Part shown: piece by piece, positions 1-8,116 of the stretch
Position numbering within the stretch: the first letter of the stretch is position 1
How the letters are laid out: the number at the start of each line of letters is the position of its first letter
Source: Paenibacillaceae bacterium
GTDB lineage: Bacteria > Bacillota > Clostridia > Lachnospirales > Lachnospiraceae
Direction: 5' to 3'
Assembly: GCA_015057715.1 (NCBI GenBank)
Contig: SVDS01000046.1
Coordinates: forward strand, 1-33,141
DNA: 33,141 bases
Translations under genes and position numbers: made by a program
Notes under the pieces: generated by a model
The model's input: only the letters and a program-made list of their open reading frames with translations
What the model was told of the DNA's origin: nothing
The model's database searches: none

Positions 1-885
1 ACCCATGCCAGTTCAGATGGAAAATATCTCTGTGTTCCCATGACAGATGGCAGATGCCTGGATTTTGATCCGGAAACGGAAGGCTCAGGTCTGGACAAAA
101 GACCGGTTTATGATATTGACGGCCGCGTTCAGGAAGAAAATTTAAACAGTTACTTGTGCGTCTATGATACTCATACGGGCAATATGGTGTTTGAGAAAGT
201 GGTAGAAAAGTGCTGGATTACACATGTACAGTTTCACCCGCAAAATTCGGATCTGATTATGTATAATCACGAATGGGCCTCTTTTGACTGTGGAATCCGC
301 AGAATCTGGCTTTATGATCATAGCCGGGACACGCTGACCCCTGTTAGAAGAGAAGGAAGTGATACGCTTGGGAGACCCGGAGGCTATTTAAGAAGCAGAA
401 ACGACTGGGTCTGCCACGAGATGTGGAGTGAGGACGGGGCGAGCATTATCTATCATGGAGGCTATGCAGGAGGTCCGGCCATGGTTGGCAAATATGAGCT
501 GGGTACTGGGAAATACTGGGAGATTGCTCTTCCTGACAGCTATAATGCTTATGGACATTTCACCATGGATCATGCCGGTAATCTGGTGTGCGACGGTTAC
601 TTTAAATATCCATGGGAAATTAAAAAAACAAGGGAAAACAGTACGGATAATGGACCGGATCCACATAAAAAAGATGCGGAATACATCTGCCGGGTACTGG
701 TCGACTGGGATGGTGGAGAACTGAAATGGATTCCGCTTTGTAAGCATGAAAGTGACTGGCTGGGACAGGATGCCCATCCCCATCCGATATACAGTCATTC
801 GGGAGACCGTATATTTTTTAACAGCCGCTGGAATCAGAATGTAAATGTATACTGTGTGTCATCCATGGAGCCTTTAAACGGATAA
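1..885 (+). CDS. Oligogalacturonate lyase-like beta-propeller protein (5' end missing)
   Basis: The frame is open from base 1, so the start lies left of the window; 294 codons are visible against roughly 390 for the family. The visible part resembles oligogalacturonate lyases (Pectate_lyase22 group), seven-bladed propellers that cleave short unsaturated or saturated galacturonides by beta-elimination in the cytoplasm. Recognisable pieces are HPQNSDLIMYNHEW, RIWLYDH, CHEMWSEDG followed by IYHGG, and GQDAHPHP near 763-786. In characterised Ogl the Mn ligands include a Q-x2-H-x-H set; here Q (766-768), H (775-777) and H (781-783) have exactly that spacing, and a further His upstream (YGHF) could be the fourth ligand. 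The role would be the last steps of pectin breakdown. A terminator follows, so it ends its own transcription unit. The family call is fairly sure; the exact substrate is inferred. Confidence 0.75.
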   Translation, partial: THASSDGKYLCVPMTDGRCLDFDPETEGSGLDKRPVYDIDGRVQEENLNSYLCVYDTHTGNMVFEKVVEKCWITHVQFHPQNSDLIMYNHEWASFDCGIRRIWLYDHSRDTLTPVRREGSDTLGRPGGYLRSRNDWVCHEMWSEDGASIIYHGGYAGGPAMVGKYELGTGKYWEIALPDSYNAYGHFTMDHAGNLVCDGYFKYPWEIKKTRENSTDNGPDPHKKDAEYICRVLVDWDGGELKWIPLCKHESDWLGQDAHPHPIYSHSGDRIFFNSRWNQNVNVYCVSSMEPLNG

Positions 886-896
886 AAGTTAAGAAG

Positions 897-944
897 CAGG
901 CATCAGATCGTCGGAAAATGGCGAATGAATGGTGTCTGTTTTTT
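897..944 (+). terminator. Rho-independent terminator after the lyase-like gene
   Basis: CAGGCATC (897-904) pairs with GGTGTCTG (931-938), an 8-bp stem with two G-U pairs, followed by six T. It lies 12 bases past the stop codon. Confidence 0.6.
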
Positions 945-952
945 CATCCTTC

Positions 953-981
953 TGTTAAATATAAGCTCCTTATGGTATGAT
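953..981 (+). promoter_or_regulatory. Extended -10 promoter for sbcDC
   Basis: TGGTATGAT at 973-981 is an extended -10 (TGn plus TATGAT). A poor -35 (TGTTAA, 953-958) sits 17 bases upstream. The sbcD start is 28 bases further on, with AGGAGG at 996-1001. Confidence 0.5.
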
Positions 982-1008
982 AGTTAAAAAGAGAAAGGAG
1001 GCAGAAGG

Positions 1009-2178
1009 ATGAAATTCTTTCATTTGTCTGACTTACATATTGGCAAACAGTTAAATGGTTACAGCCTGAAAGAAAATCAGGAGGCTGTATTAAACCAGAT
1101 TGTTAATTACGCAGTTACCGAAAAACCCGATGTAATATTAATCTGCGGTGATATCTATGATAAGACAGCTCCTTCGGCAGAAGCTTACACCCTGTTTGGG
1201 GGATTTTTAAATGCCCTCTCTATGATCCAGCCGCAGCCTTCCGTTCTCATCATAGCAGGAAACCACGATTCTCCGGAACGGCTTTCCTATGCAGGTTCCT
1301 TTCTGGAGAAGCATTCCATTCATTTGTCTGTAATGCCGCCCCAAAATCAGGACGAATACTTAAAAAAAGTGGTGCTTTCCGATCAATACGGCCCGGTTAA
1401 TTTCTATCTGATGCCTTTTCTAAAACCCGGTTACGTAAGAAATTTATTTCCCGAAAGTCAGCCGGAAGGATATGAAAATGCAATTAAAGAGGTTCTGGCA
1501 AGAGAAGCCATAGACACCAGGGAGCGGAATGTTCTTTTGTCCCATCAGTTCTATACTGGAGGAAGCACAGACCCGGAAACCTGTGAATCGGAACAGGCGG
1601 TCATAATTGCAGGCGGTCTGGACCGGGTAAATGTTTCCGTGCTTCCGCCATTTGACTATGTGGCACTGGGGCATCTTCACGGTCCCCAAAAGGTTTCAAC
1701 AGACTGGATCCGTTACTGCGGGACTCCTTTTAAATATTCCATCAGTGAGGAACACCATAGAAAAGGAATCACTGTCATAGAAATGGGAGAAAAAGGGGAA
1801 TTACCTGCTTTAGAAGTTCTTCCTCTTGGCGGAATTCAGGATGTTAGGCGTGAGAGAGGAACACTGAAGGAGGTTCTAAGCCGTGCAGATGATAAAAACC
1901 GGCATGATTTTGTCAGTGTTACGCTGACCGATGAGGATGAGCCATACCGGATCAGGGAACAGTTAAAGGAAGTTTATGATTATCTGCTGGAACTGAAAGT
2001 GGATAATGTGCGCACCAGGGAAAAGATGATGGAGGAAGAGGAGCGTGTATCTGTTTTAAATCCACTGGAAGCTTTCCAGCAGTTTTATAAGGCTGTAAGT
2101 GGGGAAGAGATGACGAAGGAAGCTTATGAGGCCATGGAAAAAATTGTGCAGGAAGCAAAGGAGGAGGAAGGATTATGA
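1009..2178 (+). CDS. sbcD: Exonuclease SbcCD, nuclease subunit SbcD
   Basis: Calcineurin-like metallophosphoesterase of the Mre11/SbcD family, 389 residues, close to the usual length. The metal-binding motifs are all present: D8-L-H10, G47-D48-x2-D51, G84-N85-H86-D87, H179 in LSHQF, and G221-H222-L-H224. With SbcC it forms a cytoplasmic ATP-dependent nuclease that opens hairpins and trims protein-blocked double-strand ends, removing palindromes and stalled replication intermediates. AGGAGG seven bases before the ATG supports this start. The stop overlaps the sbcC start by four bases (ATGA), as expected for a translationally coupled two-gene operon. Confidence 0.95.
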   Translation: MKFFHLSDLHIGKQLNGYSLKENQEAVLNQIVNYAVTEKPDVILICGDIYDKTAPSAEAYTLFGGFLNALSMIQPQPSVLIIAGNHDSPERLSYAGSFLEKHSIHLSVMPPQNQDEYLKKVVLSDQYGPVNFYLMPFLKPGYVRNLFPESQPEGYENAIKEVLAREAIDTRERNVLLSHQFYTGGSTDPETCESEQAVIIAGGLDRVNVSVLPPFDYVALGHLHGPQKVSTDWIRYCGTPFKYSISEEHHRKGITVIEMGEKGELPALEVLPLGGIQDVRRERGTLKEVLSRADDKNRHDFVSVTLTDEDEPYRIREQLKEVYDYLLELKVDNVRTREKMMEEEERVSVLNPLEAFQQFYKAVSGEEMTKEAYEAMEKIVQEAKEEEGL

Positions 2179-5100
2179 AACCGCTGAAACTGACTATGTC
2201 GGCATTTGGTTCCTACAAAGATCTGGAAACGGTGGATTTTCAGATTGCAGGTCATGGGATTTTTCTCATTACCGGAGACACCGGTTCTGGAAAAACTACA
2301 ATTTTTGATGCTGTTTCCTACGCTCTTTTCGGAGAAACCAGCGGACAGAGAAGAGAACCCTCCATGATGCGCAGCCAGTATGCAGATGATGACAGGGAGA
2401 CTTTCGTTACCTTCCGCTTTTTAGAACAGGGAGAAACTTATGAAATTACAAGAAGCCCTTCCTATTTAAGAAGCAGTAAGAGGAAAAACAAAGACGGAGA
2501 ATATACAAAAATCTCAGTTCCTGCAAAAGCTTCCCTGATTCTTCCAACCGGACTTGAATTTGCCGGAAATATTCGGGATATCAACCAGAAGATAGAAGAA
2601 ATTATAGGAGTGGATTTAAGTCAGTTTTCCCAGATTGCAATGATTGCTCAGGGAGACTATTTAAAACTTCTTCTGGCCTCTTCCAAAGAAAGAAAAGAAA
2701 TCTTTTCCAGAATTTTCAATACGGGAATTTACAGCCGGATACAGTATAAGTTAAAGGAAAAAAACAATTTCTATGCAGGAAAGCTGGAAGACAACAGGAA
2801 GCTTTGCGCTCATGAGACAGGAAATCTGGAGCTTTTGAATGACAGCATACATAAAGAAGAGTGGTTTATGCTGATGGAATTTCCAGAGACGAAAATAGAA
2901 GAGATCATAAACCAGGTATCTGTTATCCTGGCCGAGATATCCGTAAAAGAAAAGCAGCTGTCTGAGGAGAGGGAAAAAAGCAGTGAAACTCTATCTAGCG
3001 TGGAACGTAAACGAAATCAGGCAATGGAACAGAACCGGTTGTTAGATAAATTAAATGAGGCCGCTGACCGCATGGAGGCACTGAGGCTTCAGAGTGAAAG
3101 CTGGGAGCTGAAAAGAGAACGCCTTGCCATAGGTGAACGGGCAGAAAAAGCATATACGGCAGAGATTCAGTATAAGGACAGAAAAAACAACTGGGAAGCG
3201 GCTAAGAAACGGGAAGCAGAGCTTGAGGAAGAGCTTAAAAAAGCAGGGGAAATACTTGCCGTAGTAAAGAAAGCTGCGTTGGAAACCCAGGAAGCATCAG
3301 AAAAAGAAGTTCCTAAGCTTACTATTTTACTAGACAGGCTTAATTCTTCCATGCCTCTGTACAAAGACTGGAAGAAGATGGAAGAACTATGCCGGATCAA
3401 AAAAAGTGTTGAGGAGGAATCCCAGAAACGGTTTTTGGAAGCAGAGAAGGAACTGGAACGGGTCAGTCTGCGCTTAAAAGAATATGAAAAAAGACAGGAG
3501 TCTCTGACAGCAGCAGCTGCAAAACTTTCTGACTTAAAGGAGCTTACAGGCCAGTATACGAGAAAGGAAGAAGCTTTAAAGGACCTTCTGCAGGCATTAA
3601 AACAGTACAGAGAGGTACAGCTGGAAGTATCCCAATTAAGGCTCTCTGAGAAGGAGGCACAGACTGAATACGAAGAAGCACAGTCCAGGTATGCCACTCT
3701 CTATCAAAGCTTTTTTGAACATCAGGCAGGCCTGCTGGCAAAGGATTTAAATGAAGGAACTGCATGTCCTGTATGTGGCTCCATCCATCATCCACAGAAA
3801 GCGAAGTTTTATGATGACAGCATCACAGCTGAAATGGTAGATGAAGCCAGGGTTAAGAGAGATCAGGCAAATGAACGACGATCTGAGGCAGCACTCCTTA
3901 CGATACGAAGATATGAAAGCTGCCGGCACCAGGAAGAATGGATCAAGAAAGAAGCCAGTTTATGGTTTGATCCCTGCATTGATCTGGATTTAATGGAGGA
4001 GCGTTTCTTACTGGAAGAGGAAAAAACAAAAGACCTGTTAATGAAAGTACGGGAGGAAGAAAAGGAAGCGAAAGAAGCAGAAGCCGATTTAAAGGAACTG
4101 ATTGAAAACAGGCAAACAGATGCGCTTCGTATGGCAGAGCTGGAGCAGATAAGAGAGAAGCTTAGGAGTGAGTGGCAGGATAAGAAAGTGGAGAATTCTG
4201 CTTTATTTGCCCAGCGGGAACAATTAGAAAAAAATCTTCCTTACCCGGATGAGAAGCAGGCTATAATACAGCTGGAAAAGATAAAAAACAGGAGAGATCT
4301 CTTCCTTTCCCAGGAGAAACAGGTAAATGAAAGGTTTCTTCTTTTATCAGAAGAAGAACAGGAGAAAAGAGGTCGTCTTGCTTCATTAAAGGAGAACAGA
4401 GAGACCCTTTTAAAGGCACAGGAGAGTTCAAAAGAGGCTTATTATTCCCTGCTTTCCGAACTGGAATTTTCTGATGAAACAGATTATCAAGCGGCAAAGA
4501 TTTCTTTGGAACAACGGACAGCCTGGCAGCAGGAATTACGAGGCTATGACGAAGCGTGTCTTACTGCCAGGACGATTTATAACCAGTACAAAGAAGAGAC
4601 AAAAGGCCGGGATAGAATTGATACTTCACAATGGGAAGAGCAGGCTGCCGTCTTAAGGGAAGAACAAAAGATGCTCCAGTTAAAATCAGCAGAAATAGCA
4701 GGGATCAAAAGCCGGACAGAGCGGACAGAGAGTAATTTGAAAAAGCTTTTTAAGGAACGGAATGAACTTGAAAAGCAATACCAGCTGTATCACAGTTTAA
4801 ACCAGACAGCCAATGGAAAGCTTTCCGTCAGTCTGGATTTTCAGACCTATGTGCAGCGTCAGTATTTTAATCAGATGGTACATGCCGCCAATAAGCGGTT
4901 AAAGATTATGTCTGACGGTGAGTTTTTACTTCAGTGCCGGGATTTAAATGCACTGGGAAGACAGGGGGAGGTTGGACTGGATCTTGACGTGTACAGCCTG
5001 TCGACCGGGCAGCTGCGTGATGTGAAAACATTGTCTGGAGGAGAATCTTTCATGGCAGCACTTGCCATGGCTCTTGGAATGGCAGATATTATTCAGAGGA

Positions 5101-5339
5101 CAGCAGGAAATGTGCGGATGGATGCCATGTTTATTGATGAAGGCTTCGGATCACTAGATGAGGAATCCAGGTTAAGAGCAGTGCGGATACTTCTGGAACT
5201 TGCGGGAGAACACAGACTCATTGGAATTATTTCCCATGTAAGTGAATTAAAAGAACAGATTGATAAGAAACTGATCGTTTTCAAAAACGAGAGCGGCAGT
5301 AAAATCCGGTGGGAGCTGGATCAACTGTCCTGCATTTGA
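2175..5339 (+). CDS. sbcC: Exonuclease SbcCD, ATPase subunit SbcC
   Basis: SMC/Rad50-type ATPase of 1054 residues. Walker A GDTGSGKTT is at 34-42. Long Glu/Lys/Arg-rich coiled coils on either side meet at a zinc hook, CPVC (531-534), where two molecules dimerise through a shared zinc ion. The C-terminal half-ATPase carries the ABC signature LSGGES (953-958) and Walker B with D988-E989 in FIDEGFGSLDEES. All landmarks of a working protein are present and the frame is uninterrupted. It opens and closes around DNA to deliver it to SbcD, and starts inside the sbcD stop codon. GAGGAAGG just upstream is the ribosome binding site, placed within sbcD. Confidence 0.95.
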   Translation: MKPLKLTMSAFGSYKDLETVDFQIAGHGIFLITGDTGSGKTTIFDAVSYALFGETSGQRREPSMMRSQYADDDRETFVTFRFLEQGETYEITRSPSYLRSSKRKNKDGEYTKISVPAKASLILPTGLEFAGNIRDINQKIEEIIGVDLSQFSQIAMIAQGDYLKLLLASSKERKEIFSRIFNTGIYSRIQYKLKEKNNFYAGKLEDNRKLCAHETGNLELLNDSIHKEEWFMLMEFPETKIEEIINQVSVILAEISVKEKQLSEEREKSSETLSSVERKRNQAMEQNRLLDKLNEAADRMEALRLQSESWELKRERLAIGERAEKAYTAEIQYKDRKNNWEAAKKREAELEEELKKAGEILAVVKKAALETQEASEKEVPKLTILLDRLNSSMPLYKDWKKMEELCRIKKSVEEESQKRFLEAEKELERVSLRLKEYEKRQESLTAAAAKLSDLKELTGQYTRKEEALKDLLQALKQYREVQLEVSQLRLSEKEAQTEYEEAQSRYATLYQSFFEHQAGLLAKDLNEGTACPVCGSIHHPQKAKFYDDSITAEMVDEARVKRDQANERRSEAALLTIRRYESCRHQEEWIKKEASLWFDPCIDLDLMEERFLLEEEKTKDLLMKVREEEKEAKEAEADLKELIENRQTDALRMAELEQIREKLRSEWQDKKVENSALFAQREQLEKNLPYPDEKQAIIQLEKIKNRRDLFLSQEKQVNERFLLLSEEEQEKRGRLASLKENRETLLKAQESSKEAYYSLLSELEFSDETDYQAAKISLEQRTAWQQELRGYDEACLTARTIYNQYKEETKGRDRIDTSQWEEQAAVLREEQKMLQLKSAEIAGIKSRTERTESNLKKLFKERNELEKQYQLYHSLNQTANGKLSVSLDFQTYVQRQYFNQMVHAANKRLKIMSDGEFLLQCRDLNALGRQGEVGLDLDVYSLSTGQLRDVKTLSGGESFMAALAMALGMADIIQRTAGNVRMDAMFIDEGFGSLDEESRLRAVRILLELAGEHRLIGIISHVSELKEQIDKKLIVFKNESGSKIRWELDQLSCI

Positions 5340-5349
5340 TAAGTGGTGG

Positions 5350-5397
5350 AAGCGGGAGACTGGAAAATTAAAAGTCAGTTTTCCCGCTTGCTTTTTT
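5350..5397 (+). terminator. Terminator after sbcC
   Basis: AAGCGGGA (5350-5357) pairs with TCCCGCTT at the right arm, extended by ACTG/CAGT past a small bulge, and followed by GCTTTTTTC. The T run is only on the plus side, so it serves sbcDC rather than the convergent regulator gene. Confidence 0.8.
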
Positions 5398-5399
5398 CG

Positions 5400-5720
5400 C
5401 TATTCTCTTATTTTTTTCTGGCCTTCAAACAGTAGGTTTAGCAGATTATCGAAGTCCTGGTCCTTCAGTGGTTCCAGTTCTGTGATCAGTTCATGAAGCA
5501 GGATGGGGTTTGGATTTTCTTCATCAAAAAATTCCCTTGGCGATATCCCTAAATATTCACAAATCAATAGAAAGTGGTCCATTGATGGTGTGTTGTTTTT
5601 GGATTCTATATCGCTGATGTAATCTTCCGCCTGTCCCAGTGAAAGACTCATTTCTCTGGCTGATATGCCTTTTTTAGTCCGAAGCTGTGCCAGCCTTAAC
5701 GGTATGTAATTTTCATCCAT
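5400..5720 (-). CDS. Xre-family HTH transcriptional regulator
   Basis: Small cytoplasmic DNA-binding protein of 106 residues. A Cro/C1-type helix-turn-helix fills about residues 4-62 (LRLAQLRTKKGISAREMSLS, then the recognition segment AEDYISDIESKNNTPS), with the typical ending ICEYLGISPREFFDE. A short acidic/hydrophobic tail follows. Two ATGs are possible: the one at 5729 sits only one base from AAGGAG, whereas the one at 5720 is ten bases away, so the shorter form is preferred. It has its own promoter, is convergent with sbcC and divergent from the ThyX-like gene, and may regulate itself or that neighbour. The target is unknown. Confidence 0.8.
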   Translation of the reverse strand: MDENYIPLRLAQLRTKKGISAREMSLSLGQAEDYISDIESKNNTPSMDHFLLICEYLGISPREFFDEENPNPILLHELITELEPLKDQDFDNLLNLLFEGQKKIRE

Positions 5721-5755
5721 TGGTATCATTCTCCTTCCAAAAACTTAATATTATA

Positions 5756-5784
5756 ATTATAGAAGACTATTGGCTATGATTCAA
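5756..5784 (-). promoter_or_regulatory. Promoter for the Xre-type regulator
   Basis: Reading the minus strand, TTGAAT (5784-5779) is followed after exactly 17 bases by TATAAT (5761-5756), an almost perfect sigma-A promoter 36 bases before the start codon. Confidence 0.75.
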
Positions 5785-5870
5785 TAGAAAACAGATATTA
5801 TTTTTTTTATTATGTAAATTTTCGCAAAAATAATGTTTGTTTATTAAGAACAAATCGGGTAATAAAGGAA

Positions 5871-5899
5871 TAGACGTAACACATGTTTTGTTTTATAAT
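5871..5899 (+). promoter_or_regulatory. Promoter for the ThyX-like / folA operon
   Basis: TAGACG (5871-5876), a 17-base spacer and TATAAT (5894-5899) lie 47 bases before the ATG at 5947. The rest of the 5730-5946 divergent gap is AT-rich and shows no further gene. Confidence 0.6.
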
Positions 5900-5946
5900 G
5901 GATAGGATCATGCAAGAGGGAATCCGCAGTTAGAAAGGAAGATACC

Positions 5947-6570
5947 ATGTTAAAGTGTGAAAGAACCAGTGTTATGAACATAGAAAACGCCATACGTGGT
6001 GCAAGAAACCCAATGAACAGCTGGGACCGTATGGACAGCCAGTATAATGAGGAAGGGGAGTACATACTGGGACCAAATGATCTGGGTCTTGCCAGACGTT
6101 TAAGAAAAGCTGGCAGCGATCATAGAAAATTTATTCGGCAGATCTTTGTTTCGGTAGATGTGACTGCTCCTATATACTGGTGGAAGGAATACGATACCTA
6201 TAAGGTATCTACTGTAGCGAATTCTACAAGTACCATGCATAAGATGCATTCAAAACCATTTGATATGGATGATTTCAGCCATGATCATATGACAGAGGAA
6301 ACCCTTTCCTTTATGGGAAGTGTTGTGGATGAATTAGAGAAGATTCGTCTGCGTTATATAGAAACAAAGAACAAGGAAGACTGGTATGACATGATCCAGC
6401 TTCTCCCTTCCAGCTACAATCAGATGCGTACCTGTACATTAAATTATGAAACTTTAATCAACATTTATTTTGCAAGAAGAAGTCACAAATTAAAGGAATG
6501 GCATACGTTTTGTAGTTGGATCGAAAGCCTTCCTTATGCAAAGGAGCTGATTCTTGCAGAGGAAGAATAA
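5947..6570 (+). CDS. Divergent ThyX-like protein, uncharacterised
   Basis: A 207-residue soluble protein, about the size of FAD-dependent thymidylate synthase (ThyX) subunits. The C-terminal part, LLPSSYNQMRTCTLNYETL (152-170) then INIYFARRSHKLKEW, follows the ThyX pattern LP..x..N.R.L.xF..LR.xxHAQ: a Leu-Pro, an Asn thirteen residues after the Leu-Pro, a Leu four later, then an Arg near an S-H. The central segment FIRQIFVSVDVTAPIYWWKE (62-81) sits where ThyX carries its RHRxxS signature, but here the block reads YWWKEYDTYKVSTVANSTST, so the canonical motif is absent. It may be a divergent or repurposed relative. It is 15 bases upstream of dihydrofolate reductase and almost certainly co-transcribed, which fits folate/thymidylate metabolism. 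The family link is my reading of motifs and is not certain. Confidence 0.6.
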   Translation: MLKCERTSVMNIENAIRGARNPMNSWDRMDSQYNEEGEYILGPNDLGLARRLRKAGSDHRKFIRQIFVSVDVTAPIYWWKEYDTYKVSTVANSTSTMHKMHSKPFDMDDFSHDHMTEETLSFMGSVVDELEKIRLRYIETKNKEDWYDMIQLLPSSYNQMRTCTLNYETLINIYFARRSHKLKEWHTFCSWIESLPYAKELILAEEE

Positions 6571-6585
6571 AAGGTGGACATGCTT

Positions 6586-7083
6586 ATGAATTTAATTGTA
6601 GCGGTGGATAAAAACTGGTCCATCGGGAACCAGGGGCAGCTTCTGGTAAACATACCAGAGGACAAGCGGATGTTCCGTGAGGAAACTCTTGGAAAAGTAA
6701 TTATCATGGGGCGCAAGACATTGGAGAGTTTTCCGGGCAAACAGCCATTATATGGAAGAACCAATATTGTGCTCACCAGAAATACCAATTATAAAGTGAA
6801 AGGCGCTACCATCTGCCACAGCATAGAAGAAGTAATGAAAGAGCTTGAAAAGCATCCTGGTAAAGAATGTTTTGTTATTGGCGGTCAGAGTATCTATGAA
6901 CAGTTCCTTCCGTACTGCCATACAGCTCATGTGACATATATAGACTATGCATACAGTGCAGATACCCATTTCCCGAATCTGGATCAGGACACCGGATGGG
7001 AGATGTGTGCTGAAAGTGAAGAACAGACATACTTTAACTTGTGCTATACGTTCCGCATGTACCAAAGGACTGGTAATCGATAA
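6586..7083 (+). CDS. folA: Dihydrofolate reductase
   Basis: NADPH-dependent reduction of dihydrofolate to tetrahydrofolate in the cytoplasm; 165 residues, normal for bacterial DHFR. The N-terminus NLIVAVDKNWSIGNQGQLL matches the family, the catalytic acid is D26 in NIPEDKRMF, the cofactor loop is IIMGRKTLES, and VIGGQSIYEQFLP is the second nucleotide motif. In-frame GTG (6574) and ATG (6580) lie upstream, but AAGGTGG at 6571-6577 sits eight bases from the ATG at 6586, which also gives the family-typical start. The residue aligned with E. coli Trp22 is Val21, a variation seen in divergent DHFRs. It is second in an operon with the ThyX-like gene. Confidence 0.92.
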   Translation: MNLIVAVDKNWSIGNQGQLLVNIPEDKRMFREETLGKVIIMGRKTLESFPGKQPLYGRTNIVLTRNTNYKVKGATICHSIEEVMKELEKHPGKECFVIGGQSIYEQFLPYCHTAHVTYIDYAYSADTHFPNLDQDTGWEMCAESEEQTYFNLCYTFRMYQRTGNR

Positions 7084-7110
7084 AAAAATAATGATATTTT
7101 TTATTTCGTA

Positions 7111-7139
7111 TTGTCTTTGATATTTAAAAATGATAATAT
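7111..7139 (+). promoter_or_regulatory. Promoter for nfnAB
   Basis: TTGTCT (7111-7116), a 17-base spacer and TAATAT (7134-7139) preceded by TG at 7131-7132 (extended -10). No convincing terminator separates it from folA, so some read-through is possible. Confidence 0.6.
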
Positions 7140-7225
7140 GGAACGAGTACCATTTCACCTGATTGTCAGGATGGCTATCAGGAACGGTGCAAAGGTATAT
7201 TCACGAAGACATTAGGAGGATGAAG

Positions 7226-8116
7226 ATGTACAGGATTTTAAAAGCAGAGATGTTAGCTGACAAGATCTATCTGATGGATGTGGAAGCACCCCGGATTGCC
7301 AAAGCCTGCCAGCCTGGAGAATTTGTTATCGTAAAGATGGATGACAGAGGGGAGCGTATTCCGCTCACGATCTGTGATTATAACCGTGACAAAGGGACAA
7401 TTACCATTGTATTTCAGACAGTGGGTGCCAGCACGGAAAAGATGGCTGATTTAAAAACAGGGGACAGCTTTGAGGATGTAGTAGGACCTTTAGGTAATGC
7501 ATCTGAATTTGTAGAAGAAGATTTAGAAGAAGTAAAGAAACGGAAATATTTATTTGTAGCCGGTGGTGTTGGAACTGCTCCTGTTTATCCTCAGGTTAAA
7601 TGGATGAGAGAGCACGGAATATCGGTTGATGTAATCGTAGGCGCAAAGACAAAGGATCTGCTGATCTTAGAAGATGCTATGAGAGAGCAGGCCGGCAATT
7701 TATATGTGACCACGGATGACGGTTCCTATGAGAGAAAAGGAATGGTTACCGAAGTAATTAAGGATCTTGTGAATAATCAGGGAAAACAGTACGATGTCTG
7801 TGTTGCCATCGGCCCCATGATTATGATGAAGTTTACCTGTCTTTTAACAAAGGAATTAGGAATTCCAACCGTTGTCAGCTTAAACCCAGTCATGGTAGAC
7901 GGTACAGGAATGTGCGGAGCCTGCCGTATCACAGTTGGGGACGAAGTCAAATTTGCCTGTGTGGATGGACCGGAATTTGACGGCCATAAAGTGAATTTTG
8001 ACGAGGCCATGAAGCGTCAGATGATGTATAAGAGCGAAGAAGGGCGTGCAATTTTAAAAACCCGGGAAGGCGATACTCATCATGGCGGCTGCGGACAGTG
8101 TGGAGGTGACAACTAA
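7226..8116 (+). CDS. nfnA: NfnA-type FAD/NAD-binding, [2Fe-2S] subunit of ferredoxin-dependent NADP oxidoreductase
   Basis: Member of the ferredoxin-NADP reductase superfamily also annotated as sulfide/dihydroorotate dehydrogenase-like electron-transfer subunit; 296 residues. An FAD-binding barrel with RIPLTICDYN comes first, then a nucleotide-binding domain beginning at FVAGGVGTAPVYPQ, then cysteines C230, C233 and C245 for a [2Fe-2S] cluster, with two more Cys near the C-terminus. With the next gene it forms the NADH-dependent reduced ferredoxin:NADP+ oxidoreductase, which bifurcates electrons to balance NADPH, NADH and ferredoxin in anaerobes. AGGAGG (7214-7219) is six bases from the ATG at 7226; the ATG at 7220 abuts it and is unlikely. 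The stop overlaps the next ATG by one base. Confidence 0.88.
   Translation: MYRILKAEMLADKIYLMDVEAPRIAKACQPGEFVIVKMDDRGERIPLTICDYNRDKGTITIVFQTVGASTEKMADLKTGDSFEDVVGPLGNASEFVEEDLEEVKKRKYLFVAGGVGTAPVYPQVKWMREHGISVDVIVGAKTKDLLILEDAMREQAGNLYVTTDDGSYERKGMVTEVIKDLVNNQGKQYDVCVAIGPMIMMKFTCLLTKELGIPTVVSLNPVMVDGTGMCGACRITVGDEVKFACVDGPEFDGHKVNFDEAMKRQMMYKSEEGRAILKTREGDTHHGGCGQCGGDN

Noticed and set aside
6574-6585. GTG (6574) or ATG (6580) as the folA start
   Set aside because: Both overlap or abut the AAGGTGG ribosome site. The ATG at 6586 has proper spacing and the family-typical N-terminus.
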